Positions 55,452 to 64,000 are shown, counted from the first letter of the stretch. The stretch is DNA of 64,000 nucleotides from Rhodopseudomonas palustris (GCF_013415845.1 NZ_CP058907.1:2294001-2358000), one strand, 5' to 3'. A program made the numbers and translations. The notes: generated from the letters alone by a model not told the origin.

Positions 55452-57473
55452 ATGGCCGAACTTCCTTCCGCACCGGATGCCCACACGTGGGGAATGATCA
55501 CCCTTGCCGCCGTGCTGTGTGCGCTGGGCGTGGTCGCAGCCTATGGCGGGCTGCGCAGCATCCGGGTCAGCGAGGGCAAGGGTCGTCGGCACTGGATCAT
55601 CGCGACCTGCTTTGCATCGCTCAGCGCAGTTGCGGCCGTTGTGGCGTTGGTGCTGCTGGCAGCCTCGGATGCGCCGCTCGCGCCGACCATCGCACTGGTG
55701 CTGATGATCGGCTCGGTGATCGCCACCACCGGCTTTGCCAGCCTGGCGGTGTGGCTGAGTTCGATCGCAGGCCGCCGCACCCAACTGACCTTGGCCGAAC
55801 GCGACATGGTGCTGGACGCGATCCTCAACGATGCGGCGCGCGGCTTCTGCCTGTTCGACGCCGTGGGGCGGCTGCAGCTCTGGAACGAAGCCTTTCTGGA
55901 TATCTATGGAATTCCGCCCGGACGTGAGATCGCCGGCCACAGTCTGCGCCGCACGCTGGCGGTGATGCAGAATTCCGGCAACTTCGTCAGCGACAAGCGG
56001 CAACTGATCGAACTCGGTGCCGCGCTCGCCTCGGGCGGTCCGGCCAGCCTAGTCGCGGAGCTGCGCGACGGCCGCCATATCCGGATCGATCTCCGGCGTC
56101 TGCCGAACGGCGGCTGGATCGCCAAGCACAGCGATGTCACCGATCACAAACAGGCCGAGCAGCGCTTCGCCTATCTGGCGCTGCACGACGTCGCCACCGG
56201 TCTGCCGAACCGCGCCGCATTCAACGATCGCATCGTGCAGAGCGTCGAGCAGGCTCGCCGCTTCGACGGCAGCTTCGCGGTGATCCGGCTCGGCATCGAT
56301 CGCTTCAAAGAGATCAACGACGTGTTCGGCCAGGCGGTCGGAGACGCGGTGCTGGCCGAAATGGCCCGCCGTCTCGCCGACACCTGCCATTGGGGCTTCC
56401 TGGCGCGGCCCGGCGGCGACGAATTCTCGATCGTCACGCCGCCCGATGCTGCGGCCGACTCGATCCAGGACGTCTGCCGGCAACTGACCGAACTGTGCGA
56501 CACCGAGTTCGAGGTCGACGGCCATCGCGTCCGTGTGGGGGCGACCGCTGGTGTCAGCGTCTATCCGCGCGACGGCGATGACGCCGACACACTGATTGCC
56601 CATGCGGACGTCGCACTGTATCGCGCTAAGACCGAGCAGCGCGGCACGGTGTGTCTGTTCGAGCCGGCGATGGATCTGCAGATCCGCGAAAAGCGCGCCC
56701 TGCAGCGTGAGCTTGCGGTGGCGCTGGAGCAACGGCAGTTCGAAATCCACTACCAGCCGCAGGCCAGTACATCCGGCGAGATCGTCGGCTTCGAAGCGCT
56801 GCTGCGCTGGCGCCATCCGGTACGCGGCATGGTGTCGCCGGCGCTGTTCGTGCCGCTCGCGGAAGAGACCGGCCAGATCGGTCCGATCGACGAATGGGTG
56901 CTGCGCAGCGTCTGCGCCGAAGCGGCGTCCTGGGCCAAGCCGCTGGCGATCGCGGTCAACTTCTCGCCGCTCGACTTCCGCCGCTTCGATGTGCCGGCGC
57001 TGATCCTACAGATTTTGCTTGAGACTGGACTGGAGGCGTCGCGCCTCGAGATCGAAATCACCGAAGGCGTGCTGATCGATGATTTCGCCGGCGCGATCGC
57101 GATCCTGCGCAAGATCAAGAATCTCGGCGTGCGCGTCGCGATGGATGATTTCGGCGCCGGCTACTCGTCGCTGTCGTATCTGCAGTCGTTTCCGTTCGAC
57201 AAGATCAAGATCGATCAGGCCTTCACCCGCAAGCTCGAGACCAATCCGGAATCGGCCGCGATCGTCGAAGCGATCCTCAGCCTGGCGCGGACGCTGAAAC
57301 TGCCGGTGATCGCCGAGGGCGTCGAGACTGAAAAGCAGCTCGCGTTTCTGGCTCAAGCCGGCTGCGACGAGGTGCAGGGCTATCTGATCGGCAGGCCGCA
57401 GCCGATAGCGCATTACCGCGATCTGACCACCGGCGAAACGGTTGCAGCGGCACCGTTGGCGCAAGCCGTTTGA
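55452..57473 (+). CDS. PAS-GGDEF-EAL cyclic-di-GMP protein
   Basis: A 673-residue protein. Two N-terminal transmembrane helices (ITLAAVLCALGVVAAYGG and a second near 55-85), a PAS domain (GFCLFDAVGRLQLWNEAFLDIYGIPP), then a GGDEF domain with an intact RPGGDEFSIV, and an EAL domain with intact EALLRW, DDFGAGYSSLSYL and the downstream EGVETE. Both active sites look complete, so it could make or break cyclic di-GMP. ATG 55452 (MAELPSAPD) is used; earlier in-frame starts are weaker. No operon partner. Confidence 0.9.
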   Translation: MAELPSAPDAHTWGMITLAAVLCALGVVAAYGGLRSIRVSEGKGRRHWIIATCFASLSAVAAVVALVLLAASDAPLAPTIALVLMIGSVIATTGFASLAVWLSSIAGRRTQLTLAERDMVLDAILNDAARGFCLFDAVGRLQLWNEAFLDIYGIPPGREIAGHSLRRTLAVMQNSGNFVSDKRQLIELGAALASGGPASLVAELRDGRHIRIDLRRLPNGGWIAKHSDVTDHKQAEQRFAYLALHDVATGLPNRAAFNDRIVQSVEQARRFDGSFAVIRLGIDRFKEINDVFGQAVGDAVLAEMARRLADTCHWGFLARPGGDEFSIVTPPDAAADSIQDVCRQLTELCDTEFEVDGHRVRVGATAGVSVYPRDGDDADTLIAHADVALYRAKTEQRGTVCLFEPAMDLQIREKRALQRELAVALEQRQFEIHYQPQASTSGEIVGFEALLRWRHPVRGMVSPALFVPLAEETGQIGPIDEWVLRSVCAEAASWAKPLAIAVNFSPLDFRRFDVPALILQILLETGLEASRLEIEITEGVLIDDFAGAIAILRKIKNLGVRVAMDDFGAGYSSLSYLQSFPFDKIKIDQAFTRKLETNPESAAIVEAILSLARTLKLPVIAEGVETEKQLAFLAQAGCDEVQGYLIGRPQPIAHYRDLTTGETVAAAPLAQAV

Positions 57474-57590
57474 TGCTGCGCCGCAGCAGGATCATCATTA
57501 TTTCCGCGCGGTGGTAGAAGATCTTTCCTGGGCACGCCCCACACGCGCAATTGTGCGAGGATGCCTTGCTCCGCTCGGTCCGGTGATTTT

Positions 57591-57609
57591 ATATGCCGTT
57601 CCCGCATAT
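57591..57609. promoter_or_regulatory. palindrome before the aldehyde dehydrogenase gene
   Basis: ATATGC-N7-GCATAT is a perfect 6-7-6 inverted repeat about 110 bp upstream of the ATG at 57720. It lies in the 246-bp gap after the GGDEF-EAL gene and may be an operator for a local repressor or activator, none of which is encoded beside it. Confidence 0.4.
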
Positions 57610-57719
57610 GGCGGTGGTCGATTTTTCGGACCGTTCGCACCGAGGCGAGGGCCTCGCGCGACGGCGCCGATCCAGATCACACTCACCACCAACCACCCGC
57701 GATTAAGCAAGAGGTTCCG

Positions 57720-59150
57720 ATGGTCAACCGCATGCAGTTCTACATCGATGGCGCCTGGGTCGATCCCGTCGTCAAGAAGTCGACGCCGGTCGTCAATCCC
57801 GCCACCGAAGAGGCGATGTATGAGGTTGCGCTCGGCTCCAAGGCCGACGTCGACAAGGCAGTCGCCGCCGCCAAGCGCGCGTTCGAGACGTTCTCGGTGA
57901 CCAGCCGCGAAGAGCGTATCGCGCTGCTGGAGAAGGTGGTCGCGATCTACAAGAGCCGGATGAAGGAAATCGGCGCTGCGATCTCCGACGAGATGGGCGC
58001 GCCGCTGCCGATGGCCGAGAAGATGCAGGCCGGCGCCGGCCTCGGCCACATCATGTCGACGCTCGACGTGCTGAAGAACTATCAGTTCGAGGAGCCGCTC
58101 GGCTCGGCGATGATCGTGCGTGAGCCGATCGGCGTCGTCGGCATGATCACGCCGTGGAACTGGCCGCTCAATCAGATCGCCTGCAAGGTTGCGCCGGCGA
58201 TTGCGGCCGGCTGCACCATGGTGCTGAAGCCGAGCGAATTCACCCCGACCTCGGCGCTGCTGTTCGCCGAAATCCTGCACGAAGCCGGCGTGCCGAAGGG
58301 CGTGTTCAACCTCGTCAACGGCCTCGGCCCGGAGGTCGGCGCGGCGATGAGTGAACATCCCGACATCGACATGATCTCGTTCACCGGCTCGACCCGCGCC
58401 GGCATCGACGTCGCCCAGCGCGCTGCGCCGACGGTGAAGCGCGTCAGCCAGGAACTTGGCGGCAAGTCGCCGAACGTCATCCTTGAGGATGCCGACCTGA
58501 CCAAGGCGGTGACCGGCGGCGTGATGCACATGTTCAACAACTCCGGCCAGTCGTGCAACGCGCCGAGCCGGATGATCGTGCCGCTGTCGAAGATGAAGGA
58601 GGTCGCGGCGATCGCCAAGGGCGTCGCCGAGAAGACCAAGGCCGGCGATCCGCGCGGCGAAGGCACCACCATCGGTCCGGTCGTCAACCGCATCCAGTGG
58701 GACAAGATCCAGACGCTGATCAACAAGGGCATCGAAGAGGGCGCCACCCTGGTCGCCGGCGGTCCCGGCCTGCCGGAAGGCGTCAACAAGGGCTTCTATG
58801 TGCGCCCGACGGTGTTCGCCGACGTCACCAAGGACATGACCATCGCGCGCGAAGAAATCTTCGGGCCGGTGCTGGTGATCATGGGCGCCAAGGACGAAAA
58901 CGAAGCGGTCGAACTTGCCAACGACACGCCGTATGGTCTGGCCGGCTATGTCTCGGCAGGCTCGGTTGATCGCGCCCGCGCGGTCGGCCGCAAGATCCGC
59001 GCCGGCAACGTCAACCTGCAGGGCGTGCCCAACGAACGCACCGCGCCGTTCGGCGGCTACAAGCAGTCGGGCAACGGCCGCGAGTGGGGCAAGTTCGGTC
59101 TCGAAGAATATCTCGAGGTCAAGGCGATCGCCGGCTTCAACGCCGCGTAA
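57720..59150 (+). CDS. aldehyde dehydrogenase
   Basis: A 476-residue NAD(P)-dependent aldehyde dehydrogenase. The catalytic Cys lies in NSGQSCNAPSR, the general-base Glu in QELGGKSPN, the cofactor loop in FTGSTRAG, and the oxyanion Asn in TPWNWPLNQ. AGAGG precedes the ATG. The protein is close in length to betaine/phenylacetaldehyde-type enzymes, but the substrate cannot be inferred. A strong hairpin follows. Confidence 0.92.
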   Translation: MVNRMQFYIDGAWVDPVVKKSTPVVNPATEEAMYEVALGSKADVDKAVAAAKRAFETFSVTSREERIALLEKVVAIYKSRMKEIGAAISDEMGAPLPMAEKMQAGAGLGHIMSTLDVLKNYQFEEPLGSAMIVREPIGVVGMITPWNWPLNQIACKVAPAIAAGCTMVLKPSEFTPTSALLFAEILHEAGVPKGVFNLVNGLGPEVGAAMSEHPDIDMISFTGSTRAGIDVAQRAAPTVKRVSQELGGKSPNVILEDADLTKAVTGGVMHMFNNSGQSCNAPSRMIVPLSKMKEVAAIAKGVAEKTKAGDPRGEGTTIGPVVNRIQWDKIQTLINKGIEEGATLVAGGPGLPEGVNKGFYVRPTVFADVTKDMTIAREEIFGPVLVIMGAKDENEAVELANDTPYGLAGYVSAGSVDRARAVGRKIRAGNVNLQGVPNERTAPFGGYKQSGNGREWGKFGLEEYLEVKAIAGFNAA

Positions 59151-59160
59151 CTGCAACCGC

Positions 59161-59192
59161 GCGATGCCGGGGCTGTCCGGTTCCGGCATCGC
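59161..59192 (+). terminator. terminator hairpin after the aldehyde dehydrogenase gene
   Basis: GCGATGCCGG (59161-59170) and CCGGCATCGC (59183-59192) form a perfect 10-bp stem with a 12-base loop, ten bases behind the stop. No T-tract of note follows. Confidence 0.65.
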
Positions 59193-59258
59193 CGCGGGGT
59201 TAATGATTAATACGCTCGTGCATTGATCCAGGTTCGAGCGCCTGCCATTGCTTCTCCA

Positions 59259-60473
59259 ATGGCCGTGACGCTACGAACCGACACCATTCATTTCGGCGCG
59301 CTCGACAGTTGGCGTGGCCTGTGCGCGATCCTGGTCGCGCTGTTTCATCTCGGTGTGCTCGGCCACATCCACGACGTTCCGCTGATCAGAAACGCGTTTC
59401 TGTTCGTCGACTTCTTCTTCGTGCTCAGCGGTTTTGTGATCACCCACGCGTATCTCGGGCGCCTCAACACGGGCTCTGAGTTCACGGCCTTCGCGATCAA
59501 GCGGCTGGGGCGGATCTGGCCTTTGCACGTCGTCGTGCTGGCGGCGTTCGTGCTGGCTGAAGCCGTCAATTTCGCGCTGGCAATGGCGATCGGCTTCAAG
59601 ACCGGACATGCGCCGTTCGCCGCAGAAGGATATCGACCGCTGGCCGCGATCCCGGCGCAATTGCTGCTGCTGCAGGCGGTGAATGTCTCGGACAAGCTCA
59701 CGTGGAACTTCCCAAGCTGGAGCATCGGGGCCGAATACTGGACCTATCTCGTCTTCGGCCTGATCGCGCTCGCCATGCCGCGGTGGCGGACGTTTGTGCT
59801 GGGTGCGGTCGGGCTGCTCGCGGCGGCGGTCGTGGCATCGTTTTCAAAGCACGGCATCGAAACCACCTACGACTTCGGATTGTTTCGCTGTCTGTACGGC
59901 TTCACGGTGGGCCATCTGACCTATCTGATCTACCGGACTGCGAAGGCTGCGCCGAGCCAGCGTTTCGGCACAGCGATCGAGGTCGGCATGGTCGCATTGA
60001 TCTGCGGTTTCGTCGTTGCCGCCGGAAGAGGGCCGCTGTCGCTGGCTGCGCCTCTGCTGTTCGGCTTGACCGTGCTTATCTTTGCTTACGAGCGCGGCCT
60101 GGTCTCGCGCATGTTGAAGTGGCCGGTGTTCGTCAAGCTCGGCGAGCTGTCGTATTCGATCTACATGGTCCACGCTTTCGTGGCTTTGATGATCATGACC
60201 GCTGCGACGATCGGGCAGAAATTGATCGGGCGCCCCTTGCTCGTGGAACAGATCCACGACGGCGAACCGGTGAAGGTGATTGCCAACCTGAACGTCTACG
60301 TGCTGGACGCGATCTTCGTGGCCTACATCGGGATCGTCATCGGCCTCTCGGCGCTGACCAGACGGCTGGTCGAAATCCCCGGCCAACGTTTGTTCGGCCG
60401 TTGGGCCCAGAAGGCAGCTTCGGCACCTCGACCGGCCGCAGCTCCACTGGGACCGGTGTCACAGCAACCTTAG
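59259..60473 (+). CDS. acyltransferase-3 (OafA/YrhL-like) membrane protein
   Basis: A 404-residue integral membrane acyltransferase with about ten transmembrane segments. The family start RTDTIHFGALDSWRGLCAILVALFHLGVLG includes the conserved His, and FVDFFFVLSGFVITHAYLGRL carries the following motif. WSIGAEYWTYLVFGL is also typical. Such enzymes acetylate sugars on exopolysaccharide or lipopolysaccharide, so a role in cell-surface modification is inferred. ATG 59259 is used rather than the upstream TTG. No sugar genes are adjacent. Confidence 0.9.
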   Translation: MAVTLRTDTIHFGALDSWRGLCAILVALFHLGVLGHIHDVPLIRNAFLFVDFFFVLSGFVITHAYLGRLNTGSEFTAFAIKRLGRIWPLHVVVLAAFVLAEAVNFALAMAIGFKTGHAPFAAEGYRPLAAIPAQLLLLQAVNVSDKLTWNFPSWSIGAEYWTYLVFGLIALAMPRWRTFVLGAVGLLAAAVVASFSKHGIETTYDFGLFRCLYGFTVGHLTYLIYRTAKAAPSQRFGTAIEVGMVALICGFVVAAGRGPLSLAAPLLFGLTVLIFAYERGLVSRMLKWPVFVKLGELSYSIYMVHAFVALMIMTAATIGQKLIGRPLLVEQIHDGEPVKVIANLNVYVLDAIFVAYIGIVIGLSALTRRLVEIPGQRLFGRWAQKAASAPRPAAAPLGPVSQQP

Positions 60474-60629
60474 GGACGGACACGCCGGTGCTGCGAAGGG
60501 ACCGCCGCGCCGTCGATGGTGCGGTCCGGTATTCGTCCGAGTAGTTGGTTCATCTTACCGTCGTTAAAAGGAGCTTAAGTGCCGCGGCTCCGGGGCGATC
60601 GACTCGCCCGAACGAGGGCGAAGGATCCG

Positions 60630-60734
60630 ATGAACACGCTGCTTTCCGTCTCCCATCGACGCCAGTTCCTGACCATCGCCCTCAGCGGCGTCGCGATTCT
60701 GATCGCGCTGGTTGTGGCCAAGGTGATCACCTGA
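60630..60734 (+). CDS. 34-residue single-pass membrane peptide
   Basis: MNTLLSVSHRRQFLTIALSG, then a hydrophobic segment AILIALVVAKVIT with a positively charged N-terminal side. GAAGGA lies seven bases before the ATG. One transmembrane helix of about 18 residues is plausible. It lies 65 bp before the dehydratase gene and could be translated from the same transcript. No family recognised; regulatory or membrane-partner role only inferred. Confidence 0.5.
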   Translation: MNTLLSVSHRRQFLTIALSGVAILIALVVAKVIT

Positions 60735-60799
60735 CCCTCCGCGATTGACATCGGCATCCGCCGTCCCTCAAGTGCAGCGAAACTGCAGCGGGACGGAAC

Positions 60800-62506
60800 A
60801 TGGCCGACGGATTGCGCAAGGGACTGACAGCTTACGGCGATTCAGGATTCTCGCTGTTCCTGCGCAAAGCCTTCATCAAGGCCATGGGCTATTCGGACGA
60901 CGCGCTCGACCGGCCGATCGTCGGCATCACCAACACCCACAGCGACTACAATCCCTGCCACGGCAACGCGCCGCAGATCATCGAAGCGGTGAAGCGCGGT
61001 GTGATGCTGGCCGGCGCGATGCCGATGGTGTTTCCGACCATCTCGATCGCCGAGAGTTTTGCGCATCCGACCTCGATGTACTTGCGCAATCTGATGGCGA
61101 TGGACACCGAGGAGATGATCCGCGCCCAGCCGATGGACGCGGTGGTGGTGATCGGCGGCTGCGACAAGACGCTGCCAGCACAAGTGATGGCGGCGGTGTC
61201 GGCCGATCTGCCGACGGTGGTGATCCCGGTCGGCCCGATGGTGGTTGGGCATCACAAGGGCGAGGTACTCGGCGCCTGCACCGACTGTAGGCGGCTGTGG
61301 GCGAAGTATCGCGCCGGCGAGATCGACGATGCCGAGATCGAAGCGGTCAACGGCCGGCTGGCGCCGTCTGTCGGCACCTGCATGGTGATGGGCACCGCGT
61401 CGACGATGGCCTGCATGATCGAGGCGATGGGGCTGTCGCTGCCGATGAGCGCGACGATCCCGGCGCCACATGCCGAACGGTTCCGCTCCGCCGAAGCCAG
61501 CGGACGTGTTGCCGCTGCGATGGCCAAGGCCAAGGGGCCGCGCCCGAGCGAGATCCTGACGCCGGCGGCGTTCCGCAACGCGCAGGTGGTGCTGCAGGCG
61601 ATCGGCGGATCGACCAACGGGCTGATCCATCTCACCGCAATCGCCGGCCGTGTGCCGCACCGGATTGACCTCGACGAGTTCGACGCGATCGGCCGAAAGG
61701 TGCCGGTGCTGGTCGATCTCAAGCCGTCCGGCGCGCACTACATGGAGCATTTCCACCACGCCGGCGGCGTGCCGAAGCTGATGGCGCAGCTCGGTGATTT
61801 GATCGAACTTGACGCCAGCACCGTGACCGGCGTGGCGCTGCGTGAAGTGGTGGCGCAGGCCGAGGACGTGCTGGGGCAGGACGTGATCCGCTCGCGCGAT
61901 AATCCGATCCGCGGCGAGGGCGGGCTCGCGGTGCTTCACGGCAACCTGGCGCCGCGCGGCGCGCTGATCAAACACGCCGCCGCATCGCCCGGCCTGCTGC
62001 AGCACACCGGCCGCGCGGTGGTGTTCGAGACGCTGGAGGACATGGCGCGGCGGATCGACGATCCCGATCTCGACGTTGCGGCCGACGACGTGCTGGTGCT
62101 GCGCAATGCCGGACCGAAGGGCGCGCCCGGGATGCCGGAGGCAGGCTATCTGCCGATCCCTCTGAAGCTGGCGCGGGCAGGGGTGAAGGACATGGTGCGG
62201 ATCTCCGACGCCCGGATGAGCGGCACCGCGTTCGGCACCATCGTGCTGCACATCACGCCGGAGAGCGCCGAGGGCGGACCGCTGGCGCTGGTGCAGACCG
62301 GCGATCGCATCGCCCTTGATGTCGCCGCGCGCCGGATCGACCTGCTGGTCGACGACGCCGAGCTGACCCGCCGCCGCACCGCGCTGCCGGCGACCGCAGC
62401 GATCCGCCCGGCACGCGGCTATGCGCAGCTGTTCCATGACGCGGTGCTGCAAGCCGATGAAGGCTGCGACTTCGACTTTCTCACCGCGGCGGGGCGCGGA
62501 GGGTAG
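60800..62506 (+). CDS. IlvD/Edd-family dehydratase
   Basis: A 568-residue Fe-S dehydratase of the dihydroxy-acid/phosphogluconate dehydratase superfamily. Cluster ligand candidates lie in DYNPCHG, GGCDKTLPA and GTCMVMGTASTMACMIEAMG. SGRVAAA and HYMEHFHHAGG are typical too. The N-terminus GLTAYGDSGFSLFLRKAFIKAMG resembles the sugar-acid (arabinonate/xylonate-like) branch more than housekeeping IlvD, so a sugar-acid role is suggested but not certain. ATG at 60800. Confidence 0.88.
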   Translation: MADGLRKGLTAYGDSGFSLFLRKAFIKAMGYSDDALDRPIVGITNTHSDYNPCHGNAPQIIEAVKRGVMLAGAMPMVFPTISIAESFAHPTSMYLRNLMAMDTEEMIRAQPMDAVVVIGGCDKTLPAQVMAAVSADLPTVVIPVGPMVVGHHKGEVLGACTDCRRLWAKYRAGEIDDAEIEAVNGRLAPSVGTCMVMGTASTMACMIEAMGLSLPMSATIPAPHAERFRSAEASGRVAAAMAKAKGPRPSEILTPAAFRNAQVVLQAIGGSTNGLIHLTAIAGRVPHRIDLDEFDAIGRKVPVLVDLKPSGAHYMEHFHHAGGVPKLMAQLGDLIELDASTVTGVALREVVAQAEDVLGQDVIRSRDNPIRGEGGLAVLHGNLAPRGALIKHAAASPGLLQHTGRAVVFETLEDMARRIDDPDLDVAADDVLVLRNAGPKGAPGMPEAGYLPIPLKLARAGVKDMVRISDARMSGTAFGTIVLHITPESAEGGPLALVQTGDRIALDVAARRIDLLVDDAELTRRRTALPATAAIRPARGYAQLFHDAVLQADEGCDFDFLTAAGRGG

Positions 62507-62510
62507 CACG

Positions 62511-62789
62511 TCACATCAGGTTGGCTTCGAGATCCTCCAGCATCTCAAGGGTTTCGAGGTCGCCATTGTCTTCGAGCAGCTCGCGCAGCGTCGGCAGGTA
62601 GTTGTGGAGGATGCGCAGGTCGTCGAGGCCCTGCTTGTCGCGCAGCTCGGCGCGCTTCTGGGCGAAGTAAGCCCAGAACGGATTCTCGGCGGCCTCCACA
62701 TGGCGTTGCAGTCGCTGCATCACCCGCTCGGAGCGACCCTCCCAGTCGCAGTGTTGGAAGCTGACATAACGATCGAAGGAAGCTGACAT
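62511..62789 (-). CDS. cowN: N2-fixation sustaining protein CowN
   Basis: A 92-residue CowN-family protein. The N-terminal [20 protein letters not shown] and the C-terminal [32 protein letters not shown] match the family, which lets nitrogenase work in the presence of carbon monoxide. ATG 62789 (MSASFDRYV) is chosen since it matches the family start; longer frames upstream are not coding. A perfect sigma-54 box lies upstream on the same strand, consistent with control with the nitrogen-fixation regulon. Confidence 0.93.
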   Translation of the reverse strand: MSASFDRYVSFQHCDWEGRSERVMQRLQRHVEAAENPFWAYFAQKRAELRDKQGLDDLRILHNYLPTLRELLEDNGDLETLEMLEDLEANLM

Positions 62790-62823
62790 TCTGGGCCTCA
62801 AAACGTAAGAACGCGGCTCAGAT

Positions 62824-62838
62824 GCAACCGGTATGCCA
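62824..62838 (-). promoter_or_regulatory. sigma-54 (-24/-12) promoter of cowN
   Basis: On the minus strand TGGCATACCGGTTGC matches the sigma-54 consensus, with GG and GC ten bases apart. The start of transcription would fall near 62812, about 22 bases before the cowN ATG. No TGT-N10-ACA NifA site was seen in the next 200 bp upstream. Confidence 0.85.
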
Positions 62839-63074
62839 TGGCCGGCGAGTCGCGCCGGCCTGCGCCGAAGCGCCGCGGAAGTGAGGGAAGCTCCGGTTGG
62901 ACGGCCCCGCGTAGTATTACGAGGATCAGAATTGGCCGGCCCTGGTCGGACGGCGCAGTGGCCTTCGGCGTTGTGTGAATTCAAATAAGCTGTTGATTTT
63001 ATAATAGAATGACGTCCGGGAAGGCTGTAACCATCCGTTAACCATAACGGATCATGGTTCCCGTTCGAGGCCGC

Positions 63075-63090
63075 TTAAACTGCATTTAAC
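63075..63090. promoter_or_regulatory. CtrA-type box before the DUF2778-like gene
   Basis: TTAA-ACTGCAT-TTAAC fits the CtrA consensus TTAA-N7-TTAA(C) exactly. A palindrome CCGTTA-ACCA-TAACGG lies just upstream (63031-63046), also including TTAACCAT. Both stand within 160 bp of the gene at 63188. Confidence 0.45.
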
Positions 63091-63187
63091 TAAAACCCGC
63101 CTTAATCGCGCTCCTCTGTTCTGCCACATCTGTATGCGGTATCTTGGTTCGCCGCTGACCGATGGGGAAAAGTCGGGAAGCGAGCGA

Positions 63188-64000
63188 ATGAGAGTCGGCA
63201 CGGGGCGGCGATCGCTGTCCAACCAACGTGGGGCCCGCTACATGGGGTTTCGGAAATCGCTCGGCGCGATCGGTATCGCGCTGCCGGTGATCGGTTGCGT
63301 CTGGACGGTTTATGCCAACACCGTCGGCGCCAGCATCTATCCGACCGTCGGCTCGTGGCGTGACGATCAGAGCACCCGCTCCTCGATCGAACGCACCTCG
63401 TTCTCTGCCCGGTTCGAACCGCTCGCCGCCGCCGCTGAGGCCGCGCCGCAACTGATGGCCTCGCTGGCGCTGAAATCCGCCTTCAAGAGCCAAGAGGGCA
63501 AGGGCGTCAAAGTCGCCTCAGCCGATCCGACCGATGTTCCGGTCACTGCCAGCGTTCAGGCCTCCGAGCCCGCCAAGACCGGCCACCGCTATTACGCTCT
63601 GCTCGATCCTTCCTATTCGTTCGGCTTCCAGCCCGATCGGTTCAAACAGCCCGGACAGAATCGTCCCGCGGCGGCTGAGACCGAAGACGACGCCAAGGTC
63701 GGCGTCGCGCCGCCACCGTCGCCGGTGAAAGAAGCGATGAACGTGCCGCTGCCGCCGCAGCGCACCAAGTCGGTCGCTGCCGTCACCCCGCGCAATCCGT
63801 CGCGCAACCCCTTCAGCCACGAAGCCCTGGTCGCCCGTGCCAAATCGGCGATCCTGATGTCCGCGCAGAACCACAAGTCGAGCTTCTTCGAGAAGCTGTT
63901 CGGCAAGGTCGACAGCCCGGCGCTCGCTTACGCCTCGGCCGACACCAGCGACATGGACGTGGGTCAGGTTCGCGACAACGCCTTCAATCCCTCCGACGAA
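63188..64000 (+). CDS. DUF2778/Tlde1-like envelope protein (N-terminal part only)
   Basis: The reading frame runs from ATG 63188 to the window edge in phase (271 residues), with the C-terminus outside. An N-terminal membrane segment (SLGAIGIALPVIGCVWTVYA) precedes a long Pro/Ala/Ser-rich linker. SSFFEKLFGKVDSPALAYAS near the end resembles the region just before the DUF2778 (Tlde1) domain of alphaproteobacterial envelope proteins, so the L,D-transpeptidase-like domain would start beyond the window. The domain itself is not visible, so the name is an inference. An alternative start is ATG 63242. Confidence 0.62.
   Translation, partial: MRVGTGRRSLSNQRGARYMGFRKSLGAIGIALPVIGCVWTVYANTVGASIYPTVGSWRDDQSTRSSIERTSFSARFEPLAAAAEAAPQLMASLALKSAFKSQEGKGVKVASADPTDVPVTASVQASEPAKTGHRYYALLDPSYSFGFQPDRFKQPGQNRPAAAETEDDAKVGVAPPPSPVKEAMNVPLPPQRTKSVAAVTPRNPSRNPFSHEALVARAKSAILMSAQNHKSSFFEKLFGKVDSPALAYASADTSDMDVGQVRDNAFNPSDE

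Noticed and set aside
60842..62509. A 555-codon open frame on the minus strand opposite the IlvD/Edd gene
   Set aside because: Shadow of a conserved dehydratase; His/Arg-rich composition with no recognisable fold.
62840..63000. A NifA upstream activator site (TGT-N10-ACA) before cowN
   Set aside because: Searched on both strands; no ACA occurs at the required spacing.

Overview
The window looks like chromosomal DNA of a high-GC, metabolically versatile alphaproteobacterium of the Rhodopseudomonas palustris / Bradyrhizobium group. The reasons are the strong G/C third-position bias of nearly every gene, a rhizobial-type heme-uptake locus with hemP/hmuTUV/hmuR, a CowN homologue (a protein of N2 fixers), FixJ-like and 'HEINQPL'-type signalling proteins, and many CoA-thioester catabolic genes. 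No rRNA, tRNA, CRISPR array, prophage or insertion sequence was seen. The only repeats are short palindromic elements.

Layout. 1-1.0 kb: two alpha/beta hydrolases on the minus strand, the second with a Tat-type leader and cut by the window edge. 1.1-8.2 kb: a signalling block made of a 1712-residue pseudokinase/AAA/GAF/histidine-kinase fusion, a lone receiver, a FixJ-like regulator and an AraC regulator. 8.3-14.2 kb: a sigma-54 enhancer-binding protein divergent from a cyanate-utilisation operon (periplasmic binding protein, permease, ATPase, cyanase CynS) with a perfect -24/-12 promoter. 14.3-26.4 kb: an iron/heme island with flavodoxin and DUF2023 partner, hmuVUT-hemP on the minus strand, and on the plus strand HutW/ChuW-like radical SAM, a ChuY-like reductase, TonB-dependent heme receptor, a monooxygenase-type heme-degrading candidate, HutX, and ExbB-ExbD-TonB. 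A shared AT-rich motif lies at two of its promoters.

26.4-35.6 kb: small hypotheticals, a TauE/SafE permease, a beta-barrel protein behind a metalloregulator-like palindrome, a membrane protein paired with a ClpP-like protein, a Gly/Tyr-rich exported protein, a hybrid histidine kinase and a small cytochrome c. 35.7-49.2 kb: a CoA-catabolic cluster (two acyl-CoA dehydrogenases, glutathione S-transferase, AraC regulator, BKACE enzyme, two acyl-CoA ligases, both subunits of a biotin-dependent acyl-CoA carboxylase, enoyl-CoA hydratase) punctuated by REP-like palindromes. Its substrate cannot be read from the sequence, but activation, oxidation, carboxylation, hydration and keto-acid cleavage are all represented.

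49.3-64 kb: a polytopic membrane protein, a serine hydrolase divergent from an intradiol dioxygenase and aldo/keto reductase, a DMT exporter, a GGDEF-EAL protein, an aldehyde dehydrogenase, an acyltransferase, a 34-residue membrane peptide, an IlvD/Edd dehydratase, cowN behind a sigma-54 promoter, and the start of a DUF2778-like envelope protein behind a CtrA-type box. The main themes are nitrogen status (two sigma-54 promoters, cyanate, CowN), iron/heme supply with both oxygen-dependent and oxygen-independent heme breakdown, and CoA-based catabolism.
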